Of a stretch of 64,000 nucleotides of DNA, positions 34,771-44,465 are shown in pieces. The stretch is from Adiantum capillus-veneris. Taxonomy: Eukaryota; Streptophyta; Polypodiopsida; Polypodiales; Pteridaceae. The notes below the pieces were generated by a model. It was not told where the DNA came from. It searched no databases and worked only from the letters and a program-made list of their open reading frames with translations. The stretch spans positions 94,836,112 to 94,900,111 of the forward strand of contig CM043945.1 of assembly GCA_014529385.2 (NCBI GenBank), written 5' to 3'. Each line of letters starts with the position of its first letter. Positions within the stretch are counted from its first letter, which is position 1. The position numbers and the translations under genes were made by a program.

Positions 34771-37700
34771 TTAATGGCGACTTGGAATTACCTGATCGCG
34801 GCCTGAAATCCAATTCCATATGCTTTTGATGTTTAGGCCTTTCTCGTTAGTTTCTGTTTGAGATGCCATGTTGTCCAATACATTGGCATATATCTGCTCT
34901 TCATTCCTTGGTAGCAAATTGTGGTTGCTTGATGAGACAGGTAATGATGTTGAAGCAATGGTTGATGAAGTCTTCTTCTTCCAGATAGTGTTCTTCAAAA
35001 CTGTGACCTCCGCATTTACCGTTGCTTTCTTTTTGTTGTTAAGAGGCTGTAAAGGAGTTGTGTATCTTTCTTGTTGTTGAGCCTCAATCGCGGATTTTGG
35101 AACCCACATTGTTCTTGGGCCTGGTGTGATCTCCTTTGCCACTTGCCTTGTTTCTTCTTTGACTTGATGGTACCTTGTCTTTAATTTCCAAATATGGCTG
35201 TTACTTTTGTAAAAGCCGTGCTCTTGTAGTAATTGACGAGGGATCCATCTATAGGTTGTAGTACTCTTGGGTGTAGCGGCTGGCTGCTCTTGATTTCTTG
35301 ATGTTTCTTGTTTTTCCTTGTTGATTCCTTGATAAGCTACTACCTTAGGTAACCAGATTTGAAAGTTACCCTCATAGAATCCTTGTGCTTCGAGTAACTC
35401 GACTGGAATGAATCTTTGGACTTGCTTGGAGGTGATCTTCACTTGACTTTGTTGGGTAGTTTGGTAGAATTTTGATTTCATTACCCAGACTTGTCGTATG
35501 GTTTGTCTAGTGGAAGACCTTCTCTTTTGCTTTTTGTACCTGTCCTTTCTCTTGGTTGAGTTATGTGATTGACGTTGACGGCTTTGTTGATTCCTGATTG
35601 AGTGGTTGTCATGGGATGGATATCGCCAGGCTGTTATCTTGGGCTTGTTGACCCAAACATCTGAATTTCCTTTCTTGTAGCCTTGTGCAATAATTGACTC
35701 GCTTGATGTGATCCATCCTGCTACCTGTGCTTGTTGAGGTTGTTCCTACGATTGTATCCAAATTGGATCATTAACTTTAATCTGTGCCTTGTATACTAGC
35801 ACTTGGTTGACCTGTTTTGACTTCCTTTGGAGACTTTTGGGCGATGGAAACTTCGGTTGATAGACTTTTTGATTCGGTTTCCATTGTTTTGTTGATGGTT
35901 TGGCTTTTGATGTAGAGGCTTTGTCTTGCACTTGCATTCGCTGGGCTAGAGACTGTGGGCTTACTTTAGCTTTGCCATTTTCAATAGCCAAGAATCTTTG
36001 AATTGTTGTAGGCTTGACCTCTGTTGCCACTTGATAGCTTATCGTGATGACCATTGTTGAAGATTCAGGCTCGTCTTCAAAGACTTGTGCCCATGGCTTG
36101 GACAAAATCAAATGTGTTCCCATTTGTCGAGAATCTACCACCAAGAATTTTTCTTTGACATTCTGTGAGTGTAGTTGGAGAGTAGCTTCTGCAATCCCCA
36201 TACTTATAACATCTACTTCAGGTGAGAGATTTACCTTTATATGAATATCATAAAGCTTTGGCTTACCTAGAAGTAACCACATGCCATATGACATGACATT
36301 AGTCGTGGAATTTGTATCAATTTCTGCCATAAAATTCATCTTGACTCCGTCTTGTGCACTTAGCAAAAAGTTGATCTTCTTTGGTACTAGATTGCTTGTG
36401 TTCTCTTGAGTGACTTGAGCAATCTTTGGCCTGGACTCCTTGTCGTCTTTTTGTTCATTGTTCACACTTGTGAGTTCATTTGTGTGTTCTAGCTCCTGCT
36501 TGACCACCATTTCCTCTGATATGTCTTTTGGAGAGACAAAATCAGCATTTGGTTCCTGTTCAGTCATAGGCTCTTCTTCCTCGACTTCAGCTGTTGAAAT
36601 GTCACCAATAGTGTTTGAACTTCCTGTCACTTGTTGCACCTCTTCTTTGATTGATTCCAAGTCTTCATATTGCTCGTTTGTAGGCGCTGGACCTGAAGCA
36701 TCTTCTTTGGATCTTAGCCCTTCTTCCTGCAACTTTGCTTTGTTGACTTGCGGCTCCTCCTTTGTACTATGCATTCGAGTTGGATAGTTTGTAATCAAGT
36801 GTGTTATTGCACACTGATCGCAAAGAGAACCTATTTCTATATGACCAGTATTCGGGCTAGGTATCTGGTTTTGTGTTATCCCCATAGCTGATAACCCTGT
36901 TTCGAACTCATACTCAGATTCGTCATCTGTCTCACCCATAACCCTTAGCATGTAGTAGGGGACTATGTCATACCCATTCTCATCGCAAAATTTTGTTGGT
37001 GTGGTCTCATTAACACAGACATCCAAAGTAGCCAATATCTGAGTCCACTCTAGCGGTTCTAACGCCTCTTCCAGAAAAGGTTCTCTTATGTAAGCATCAT
37101 CTTCTAAGACCCTCTCTAAGGAATTCTCATTTCTCCCAAAGTCACTACACTCCGATGCTCCGCACATCCATATTTCTTTCTTTTTGCCCATCCACGGATG
37201 GTCTGTTGATCCACTTTGTGTTGCAGAATCAAAATCTTCCACGGGCGTTCTGGTTACATCTTGGTAACTATGATTTCTCATATTTACCCGTGTTGTGGTT
37301 TCAACATGTCTCAAGTATAGATAATCATAACCCCAATCTTGTACCATCTTGAGTTGCCTAATGAATGGTCTTCCAAGGATGATTTCATAGTTATTTTTCT
37401 TGCCAAAGTCAACTATGGCAAAAGTATGCACATACTCTATACCACAAGAAGACACCACTATCGCTTCTAGCAATCCCATGGGTCTTTCCACATGCCCATC
37501 TGCTAACTTGAATTTTATTTTGATTGTTCTAAAGGCGGGTCTACCCCATTTCTCCCATATTCGTTTTGTTGCTATGGCAATTCCTGCTCCACTGTCAAGT
37601 ATAGCTTTTGTTTCAATCCCATTGTACTCGACAGGCAAGGCATTACCATCTTCTCCTTCATAGTACTCTCCTACTTTGTTCAGAGGTACCTGTCTTACAT

Positions 37701-39393
37701 TTGATCTAGGCTTCTCGATCTCATCGAGCTCTTTTTCCAGGAACCTTAACGGGCTTTTGATCCCAATTTTTTCCAAGAATTTTCTTATATCCGTCCACAT
37801 ACTTGGCCTGATTTTTAAAAGTTCTGCCAACGTAATTGTGCACTTCACTGGTGTGGATAGCAAGTCAGTCAAAATTTTTGTGTCCAATTCTTTTGTCCCT
37901 CCTAGCCTCAGTGATGGAACTCTCACAATCTCAGACTTTGCCTCAAAATCTCCCATGTACTGTGGCAAAGTTCTTAACGATGCAGGTCTACTATCTTCGG
38001 AGGCTATCGATCCTACATCACCATAATATGACCTCACATCCACACTCATTTGTGGTCTATCTAATGCGATTTCAGGAAATGGTGCTGGTCCAGCATCCTC
38101 TTCTCTTTTTTGGGCATCTCGGATAGCCTTCCATAACTCCTCTGGCCACTGCTCCTCAACTATAGGAACATGAGGTGGGAAATCCCTCATTGATTCATCT
38201 GTTGTATTTTGGACTACCCTCGAGTCTTGCGACCTTGGCAGTGGTTCTTCCCTATGATCTACCTCTTCTCTAGGCAATTCGTCTACTTTAATGCTCTCAT
38301 CTTTGTGCACTGGGGTGACTATCCTATCCTTCACTTCTGGTGGAGGTGGTTCTAGCAATGCTTGAGCAGTTTTAATGAGCTACTTACACATTTCTAGCCT
38401 CTGCTTCTCTAGTTCAGGATAAGGATAAGTCATCCATCTTTGTTCTAAGGTCTGTCTATTTGCCAATCTAGCCTCATAAGCCTGTAAAACCGCGTCTAAA
38501 GGCTCATTCACTTTGTCCACTAGGACAGATCCTCCTGAACTAGCACTCTTGGGTGCTTCAGTTGGTTTAAGGGTTTCAACTTCCCTTTGCTATGTCTGTT
38601 GCTCTTGAGTTGTTTCCAACTCAGCTGTAACAGCCTTTTCTTCTCCTTTCTCCCTTTCTAGTCTCGCTTTCAGTCTAGTCCTTCTTGCTCGTCTAGAGTT
38701 TCTACGGCTTTTGGAACTCTTACTAGTCTCTCCATCTGTAGGCTTCTGCTCTTGCACTTTTGCTTGTGCTCTTGTGACAACATTTATTGGAGCAACTTGC
38801 TTACTTTCATCTTCTTCTTGTTTAAGCACCTGCTCTTTTGCAATGGTTTCTTGCTCTGTTGTTGTTGTCGTCTCTCCTTTTGTTGCGGCTCGTTCTTTCT
38901 TTGATTCGCTGGTAGAAGGAAATGTAACATGTGGTTGCATTTTACCTGTCTTTCTTGGATTCTTAGGACAATCTAAAATCATATGTGTGATTGCACACTC
39001 ACTACAATATACATTTATCATGATATCATGGTGTGGACAATCCTTAATCAAGTGATCACTACTAGCACATTTGTCACATGGACGTATTGGTTGTTGTGGC
39101 AATACTTGATATTGACCTTGAAGTGGCCTCTGATCTACCACATTTCTTTCTATTTGAAGCTCATGACTCACATATGCATTTCTAGAAGCTATAGGTCTTT
39201 CACTTAAGAACACTTGTTCCGCTACAGGATGATATCTAGGCGGTTGAGACATAACATGCTCAAACCCTGGTGGAGTCTTAGGTCTATAGTCATGACAATG
39301 TTGCGTCGGATGGTCCCCTCCACATGTCATGCACCTGCGTCGTTGAGGAACTCTATAGGCTGGCACTCTGTCAGAGTGGTTGATGCGTTGCAT
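34771..39393 (-). CDS. N1 polyprotein: zinc knuckles, retropepsin, second protease-like domain, W-repeats (three in-frame TAG)
   Basis: One minus-strand frame runs from an ATG at 39393 to a TAA at 34771, broken only by TAG at 38590-38592, 38380-38382 and 35746-35748. First segment: zinc knuckles CMTCGGDHPTQHC, CDKCASSDHLIKDC and the short-spaced CSECAITHMILDC, then a Lys/Arg/Gln-rich stretch. The 870-codon segment has the retropepsin ILDSGAGIAIATK near residue 255 and RPFIRQLKMVQDW. Then come an acidic linker with a decayed knuckle (CDQCAITHLITNY) and a second protease-like domain (AEIDTNSTTNVMSYGMW, where D-T-N replaces D-T-G). The last segment carries W-x-P repeats: WITSSESIIAQGY, FIPVELLEAQGFYEGN, WIPRQLLQEHGFY and WVPKSAIEAQ. 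No RT or integrase is present. The stops could be decay (CAG to TAG) or regulated readthrough. Confidence 0.75.
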
Positions 39394-39781
39394 CACATTC
39401 TATCTGAGGTCCTTCATTGACCAAATATCCACTCATCTCTAATTTGGTTCGCGGATTTGTGCTTTCTACAACTCTATATTCTCGTCCATACTTGTCAACA
39501 AATAAAGATGTCCATTGTTGGTCGACCTCGTATGTATAGACATATAAGAGCTTGTATTCTGTCAGCTCTTCTGGGTAAGGCTCTAAGCAATTGTAAAGGT
39601 TGAATTGATTTCCATTAATATACCTATATAGTCCTTCACTTTCATGGTTATACATCCAAAATCTCTCCATAAAATTTTTCTTTATGTACTGTAGGTTTGG
39701 AAGATCTATTCTGGGCGGGTGCTCATCTATCCCTGCAATCCATGTGCTTGTATAAGCCGAGTCTGAGTCTGATGTAGACAT
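39371..39781 (-). CDS. N1 ORF1, unknown protein before the zinc-knuckle frame
   Basis: 136 codons from ATG (MSTSDSDSAYTS) to TGA. The stop overlaps the start of the long frame by 23 bases, in a different phase. The protein is aromatic-rich (IKKNFMERFWMYNHESEGLY, LLYVYTYEVDQQW) with no recognised domain. Its place right before the zinc knuckles is that of the Gag capsid region, so it may be a shortened or unusual capsid part, but no similarity to Retrotrans_gag is visible. Expression of the next frame could use the overlap (frameshift or reinitiation), or the overlap may be a mutation. Confidence 0.55.
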   Translation of the reverse strand: MSTSDSDSAYTSTWIAGIDEHPPRIDLPNLQYIKKNFMERFWMYNHESEGLYRYINGNQFNLYNCLEPYPEELTEYKLLYVYTYEVDQQWTSLFVDKYGREYRVVESTNPRTKLEMSGYLVNEGPQIECDATHQPL

Positions 39782-40255
39782 GACTTCTAGGCTTAACAGA
39801 TCTAGCTTGCTGTTGGAATGCCTCTCTCAGTGTGTTCAAGTGTTTTGGTCAGGGAAAATCCAAAACTATGTCCAAAACCGTGAGCGTTTCCTCACAATTC
39901 TCTCAAATTGTCGGTTTTAGACACCCCTGACTTCCGGATGCATTTTGAGCCCTTAAACAACGTTTTTTTCAACACGCTCCAAAATGTATGCCGTTGGCAA
40001 CCATTTTGGTCAATTTACTCTAAGATCTGTAGTGCTGCTCTCAAGCTACGTTTTGATAAAAAAAGTTTTGGAATCGGAGTCCGTATGTGAAACTTATGAC
40101 CAAAACAGTGAGATGTAATTTGGAAAGTTGCTCTATCTGATGTTTTTGCAAGTGGTCAGTTTGAGCCCAAAATTGGTGTGTGCACTCCTTAGGCAATGAT
40201 AAACCCAGTGGTATACTTGGTTTCAAAAAAATTTCTCAAAATTTTTTCCTCACTT

Positions 40256-40271
40256 GTCTATCGCGATAGAC
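40256..40271. repeat. Palindrome copy 1
   Basis: GTCTATCGCGATAGAC, perfect dyad; 140 bp before copy 2, so this first interval is shorter than the rest. Confidence 0.95.
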
Positions 40272-40395
40272 TCACCAAGTACCCCTTGCAGATGTCCAAA
40301 TGCACTCAAACTTTGTGTACTGGGTATAAATGGGCCTTCTGAACCCAAATATGAAGTCAGATTTGAATTTTGATTTTTCTACAATGAATTCCCAA

Positions 40396-40411
40396 GTCTA
40401 TCGCGATAGAC
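40396..40411. repeat. Palindrome copy 2
   Basis: AGTCTATCGCGATAGACT counted with its flanks, a perfect 18-bp dyad, 297 bp before copy 3. Confidence 0.95.
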
Positions 40412-40692
40412 TCACTAGAGTTACTGGGATACAATTTTTCAACTCTTTTTACAGATTTGAGTTCCCCCTTCTCTTGAGATACTACTCATCAAGTTTCAAG
40501 CAATTTGGAATACTTTTCCTTTGTAACTTGCATCAAACAACAGTTTCTTTTCTGATCTTGTGAAGTAATCCACTTAGATGCACTTCCAATGCTCCAAATT
40601 TACTCAAATTTTAACCATAGGCTCACAACAACATGTAGAACAAGGCCCTAAGGTCAGTTTTCAAAAATTTCATTTTTTGTGAAAAAACCCTA

Positions 40693-40708
40693 GTCTATCG
40701 CGATAGAC
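40693..40708. repeat. Palindrome copy 3
   Basis: Perfect 16-bp core with the A/T flanks, 299 bp before copy 4. Confidence 0.95.
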
Positions 40709-40991
40709 TCAACAGATTCTTCAGTTTTGAAAATTTTCCAGATTTCTCTTTACCACTGTGTTCCCTATGCTCTGTACACCTCGCTCACCAATTTTCACTT
40801 GTTTTGGACTTTTTCTTAGGTTTCTAACTCCAACTCTAGAATTCTGAGTCTATCTGATCACTAGAAAATAGACTTAGGATGACTTCCCAATGTCCAAAAT
40901 CCACCAAATTTTGTGTGTAACCTCTTGAGAGGCTAAACAAGCTATGCTCTAGAGGGTTTTGAAAAATTCAGTTTCTTTGGCCCTGCTTTCA

Positions 40992-41007
40992 GTCTATCGC
41001 GATAGAC
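40992..41007. repeat. Palindrome copy 4
   Basis: Perfect core, followed by CAGCAAGTACCCC, which resembles the CACCAAGTACCCC after copy 1. 298 bp before copy 5. Confidence 0.95.
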
Positions 41008-41289
41008 TCAGCAAGTACCCCTTTTAAAGTTCAAACTTGAACTTTGACTATACCACTGTGTTCCAACACCTCTCCTTAGTCCTCCTGCCAATTTTCAAGT
41101 GGTTTGGACTTTTACTTTGTCAGTTAGACCAGATCTGGTGTTTTCTACAAGTTGAATCCTCTCAAATGGTCTTAGACCCACTTTCTGATGTCCAAATGAC
41201 TTCAAAATTTTTATGTGTCCTTGATAGCACCTTTCCAAGCTATGCCACACAGGTTTTTGAAAAAATCAGTTTCTAACACTGGGTTCTTA

Positions 41290-41305
41290 GTCTATCGCAA
41301 TAGAC
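41290..41305. repeat. Palindrome copy 5, one change
   Basis: GTCTATCGCAATAGAC: one G-to-A change in the centre, at a CpG, as expected from methylation decay. 303 bp before copy 6. Confidence 0.95.
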
Positions 41306-41592
41306 TCACCAAGTATGCTAAAATGATACTTTTTTTCAAATTTTCTCTTCACAGATGTGTTCCCTACCCTCTGTAGATCATGTATATCAAGTTTCACAAG
41401 GTTTGGAAATTTGGTCAAGTCCCTTTTACCCAATTTGTCTCTGAAGTTTGACTCAAAACACCAGACAAGTGCTTTGGTGGTCTTCTTGATGTCCAATTTC
41501 AAATTTGAAATGATGGTTAACGTCTAGGTGAGGAGTGGATTCAAGCTATCTAGTCACAATTTCCAAAAACTGTCCCACTCAAAATGTCATGA

Positions 41593-41608
41593 GTCTATCG
41601 CGATAGAC
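41593..41608. repeat. Palindrome copy 6
   Basis: Perfect core, 298 bp before copy 7. Confidence 0.95.
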
Positions 41609-41890
41609 TAGGCAGATTGTGCAAGAAAAGTCAACTTAAAATTGTGACTTCACTTTTAGATTCCCCTTACTCTCTTGTGTCTATCCCTCAAATTTCATGC
41701 AATTTGGACACTTGGTTTGTGTTTTGGGCCATTTTTAGTGTTTTTGTCAGAACCTGAATCTCTATCTGGGCTTTAGATTCAATTCTAGTGATCCAAACAC
41801 CTTGAAATTTGGTGTGTATGCTATGTAGGTTCTGATTAAGCAATCCCTAGGAGGGATTTGCAAAATAAGGTCCACATGTAAATATCCCCA

Positions 41891-41906
41891 ACCTATCGCG
41901 ATAGGC
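41891..41906. repeat. Palindrome copy 7 with paired changes
   Basis: ACCTATCGCGATAGGC: third base T-to-C class change on the left arm and its mirror A-to-G on the right, so CCTATCGCGATAGG is still a perfect dyad. 298 bp before copy 8. Confidence 0.93.
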
Positions 41907-42188
41907 TCATAAAGTTTCCCAGTTTTGGTCTTTTTACAAAGTTCTCTTCACAACTAGTTTCCTTATCCTCTGTATAGTGAATACACAAAGTTGTGCAATG
42001 TTTGGGCTATTGGTCAAGGTCTTTTTACCACTGTGTCTCTGAACTTAGACTATAAACACCATATTTGAGGTTTAGTGGTCAAGCAGGTGTCCAAGTACAC
42101 TCAATTTTTGGGAGCAGCCTTGTATTGATGTGTTTTACCTGTGGTATGAGGGGTTTTGCCTGATTGTGAGTCTATCTCCAATTCACCA

Positions 42189-42204
42189 GTCTATCGCGAT
42201 AGAC
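42189..42204. repeat. Palindrome copy 8
   Basis: Perfect core with A/T flanks. It is the last copy toward the PBS. Confidence 0.95.
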
Positions 42205-43101
42205 TGAGGAGAGAGCCACTGGGAAGTGATTTTTTTCTCTGTTTTTGGACAGTTTGGTTCTCAATGCCCTTAGAAGCCTATCCCCAAAGTTTCATTCAAT
42301 TTGGACTTCTTTTCCTTTGGATTCAAGCATTTCACAGTTCACTTCCTTACACTCAGAAAAAGCAAACTCCCACTTAGATGCACAAGCACTGATGCAAATG
42401 CTTTGAAATTTCACATACAAGCTCTAGAGCATATGTAAAACAAGGTCTTGAGGTCAAACTTTTTGTTTTTTGAAAATTGCAGATTTGGTTTCAGATTTTG
42501 GTTTTTTTTTTGGGTTTTTAAGAGTTTTTTTTTTTTTTTTTTTGGATTGGACCAAATCTGTGTTTGCCCCTTACCTTAAGGTCTCCAATGCAAAAACAAG
42601 CACTCAAATCGGCTTTCAAACGACCATTTTAGAGCACTTTTACCATAATCAGCACAATTCCGCCTTTTGTGTTTTCAAGCACATTTTTATGTCAAAATTG
42701 CTCTAGATCAACATCAGATGTCCTACACTACCTAAAGTCCTACTTTGGATGGTTGAATGGTTGTTTTTGCTTTCTGGCAAGCAAACAGCCTCCTGCTTAC
42801 CTTTTGCGTTTTTCTTTGCGTTTTTTTTTTCTTTTTCAAGTTCTTCACAACCATAAGTCACAACCAAACACACAAACCATAAAACCTAATCTAAACACAC
42901 AACAAAATAATATAACCATACCTCAACCTCATGGTGGACCACCTCGGCGAGACGCAGGCTCCTTGGCTATCCCTCAGACAAGAGATCCGCTCTCTGACTT
43001 CCCACTAAGAAGGCAAATGGTGACAACACTCTAGAAAACTCTAGAGAAACGCTATACTATCAAACACGAGTGATGCGGTCTACGCTAGTTTAGGCGCTTC
43101 G

Positions 43102-43119
43102 TCCCCGACAACGGCGCCA
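43102..43119 (-). promoter_or_regulatory. Primer-binding site of N1 (tRNA-Asp type)
   Basis: The minus strand reads TGGCGCCGTTGTCGGGGA, one base from the LTR end. Plant tRNA-Asp ends in CCCCGGCAACGGCGCCA, so pairing is complete apart from one position. tRNA-Asp priming is typical of the Athila group. Confidence 0.88.
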
Positions 43120-43120
43120 A

Positions 43121-44191
43121 TGTTAGCGGGTACGCCGCGACAGACGATGGAGCACAGCGAGAACACAGACCAAAAAACTGTTAATCCGAGGACGTAGCTG
43201 ACCCGACTAGGGCATGGAGGCAATCTCTGGGTTGTCAACCCTGAGCTAGACACGAACAACACTCTACAGTCACTAATCCTACCACAACACTACCATAAAG
43301 CAAAGAAACAGACAACGCATCCTACAAAACACTACAAGCTCAAAACAGTTTCAAATCATATCAGAATGACTCGAACTCGGAGGGCAACACTCACAAGGAC
43401 ATATCCAATATGGCCAAACACCCAAACCCTGAAAATCATAACTGTAAGACCTCTAATCGCTGTTGCGATAGACTCAAAACAACAATTTCCAAAGTGTCCG
43501 GAACTGATCTACAAAGACATCAACACGAAGAGCTTCTCACCCTGATTCTAATGACCACTCGATCATTCAGAACGGATGTCGTTTGAGGTACTCATGACCA
43601 AATATAGCTCGTAGCAGGCGGGCTCGCGATGTGGTCCTCGGCTTGCATTGCTTGCGTCGATGCGGAGAGCTCCTCGATGCTAACACGCTCCTACTCTCAT
43701 ATCTGCAATGTGATTAGTGTGCGCGACGGTGTGTGTGCGTGAAGCTCACTACTGTGTGCTGGAGAACCCACGACTGTATATTAATTGAGATAACGTAATG
43801 TGTCCCTTACAAAGCCTTAGGTTTTAGCTTATATACCAAGCCTTCAAACCTAATGTCCAGCCAAATGACCTGAATTGTCCCTAGGCTTCTATAGAGCTTA
43901 ATTACAAGAAACTGAGTTGGCTTTACTCATTATACAAGCATCTGCGGCCAAAATACAAGTGCCGATTTAAAATATGAGGTTCCCGTGAACATTACAAAAG
44001 TGGTCGTAATGGCTCAAACTAATAATAATGGGATATTCGATGACGTCCATGAACTTGTATCTTCATGTTGCAGCATCCATCTTCATCTTCATTACTTCAT
44101 CACCATCTTCATGTGGAATCTTTACAGAATCTTTGAGGAATCTTTAATGGAATCTTTATGGAAACGTTGTTGAAAGGGCATCCTTTCAATA
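43121..44191 (-). repeat. 5' LTR of N1
   Basis: 1071 bp, TG start, ending CAATA where the other LTR has CAACA. It has a 14-bp GGAATCTTTA-type duplication near the end that the left LTR lacks. A degenerate palindrome lies at 43458-43473 (CTGTTGCGATAGAC). Confidence 0.93.
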
Positions 44192-44198
44192 GTATTCT

Positions 44199-44465
44199 TC
44201 AAGTGGCTAAGCACGCTCGGCCCGGACCTTGGGCCATGGCATGCGTGTCTTGGATTGAACTATCGGGGCTAGGCATCGAGTAACCTTCCATGACGTAATA
44301 GTCAGTGGAGGAATCACTAGACGCAATATCTGGGTACTGAGTGGTACTACCTTGGGTTCCCACTGAGGGCCTAGAGCCTAAGGTGGAGGAATAATGGGTG
44401 CCCGTGTAAACGGAGACACTCTCTATGTGATCGCCCTCTAGCACACGACCAGAGCGTAGGTGCAT
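44199..44465 (-). pseudogene. Start of Gag of copy B
   Basis: The ATG at 44465 opens MHLRSGRVLEGDHIESV. Many plant gypsy Gag proteins begin with a similar short basic R-S-G-type motif. 88 codons are open, Ser/Thr-rich, up to a TGA beside the N1 insertion at 44192-44196. The rest of gag continues at 32501 on the far side of N1. The phase across the junction is not clear, so a frameshift before or after the insertion is likely. Confidence 0.5.

Larger units (their letters stand above)
39782..43101 (-). other. Leader of N1 with diverged 298-bp tandem monomers
   Basis: 3.3 kb between the PBS and ORF1 without a supported ORF. From about 40240 to 42480 it is built of monomers close to 298 bp. Each has the palindrome, then a CCACTGTGTTCC-like block, an AATTT-CAAG-GGTTTGGACTT block, a GATGTCCAAAT block and CAAGCTATG before a GTTTTTGAAAAA-type run. 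The monomers are strongly diverged outside the palindrome. A long T run lies near 42480-42545. Confidence 0.8.
32502..44191 (-). mobile_element. N1: non-autonomous LTR retrotransposon with palindrome array and no polymerase
   Basis: The LTRs (32502-33579, 43121-44191) start TGTTAGCGGG and end TTTCAACA or TTTCAATA. The flanks GTATC (32497-32501) and GTATT (44192-44196) are a target duplication with one mismatch. The tRNA-Asp PBS is at 43102-43119 and the polypurine tract at 33580-33593. Inside are a 3.3-kb leader with palindromic repeats, a 136-codon ORF, a 1542-codon frame with three in-frame TAGs, and a 1.2-kb 3' region. There is no trace of RT, RNase H or integrase. It must rely on another element's enzymes, and family G is the natural candidate because it shares the PBS type and both protease-like domains. 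Confidence 0.9.

Noticed and set aside
36440-38126. Plus-strand ORFs of 87-116 codons in N1
   Set aside because: They mirror the long minus-strand frame, which has recognisable protease and zinc-knuckle domains.
40256-42204. CRISPR array suggested by regularly spaced palindromes
   Set aside because: The period is 298 bp, the repeat is 16-18 bp, the monomers are related to each other and the context is a plant LTR element.
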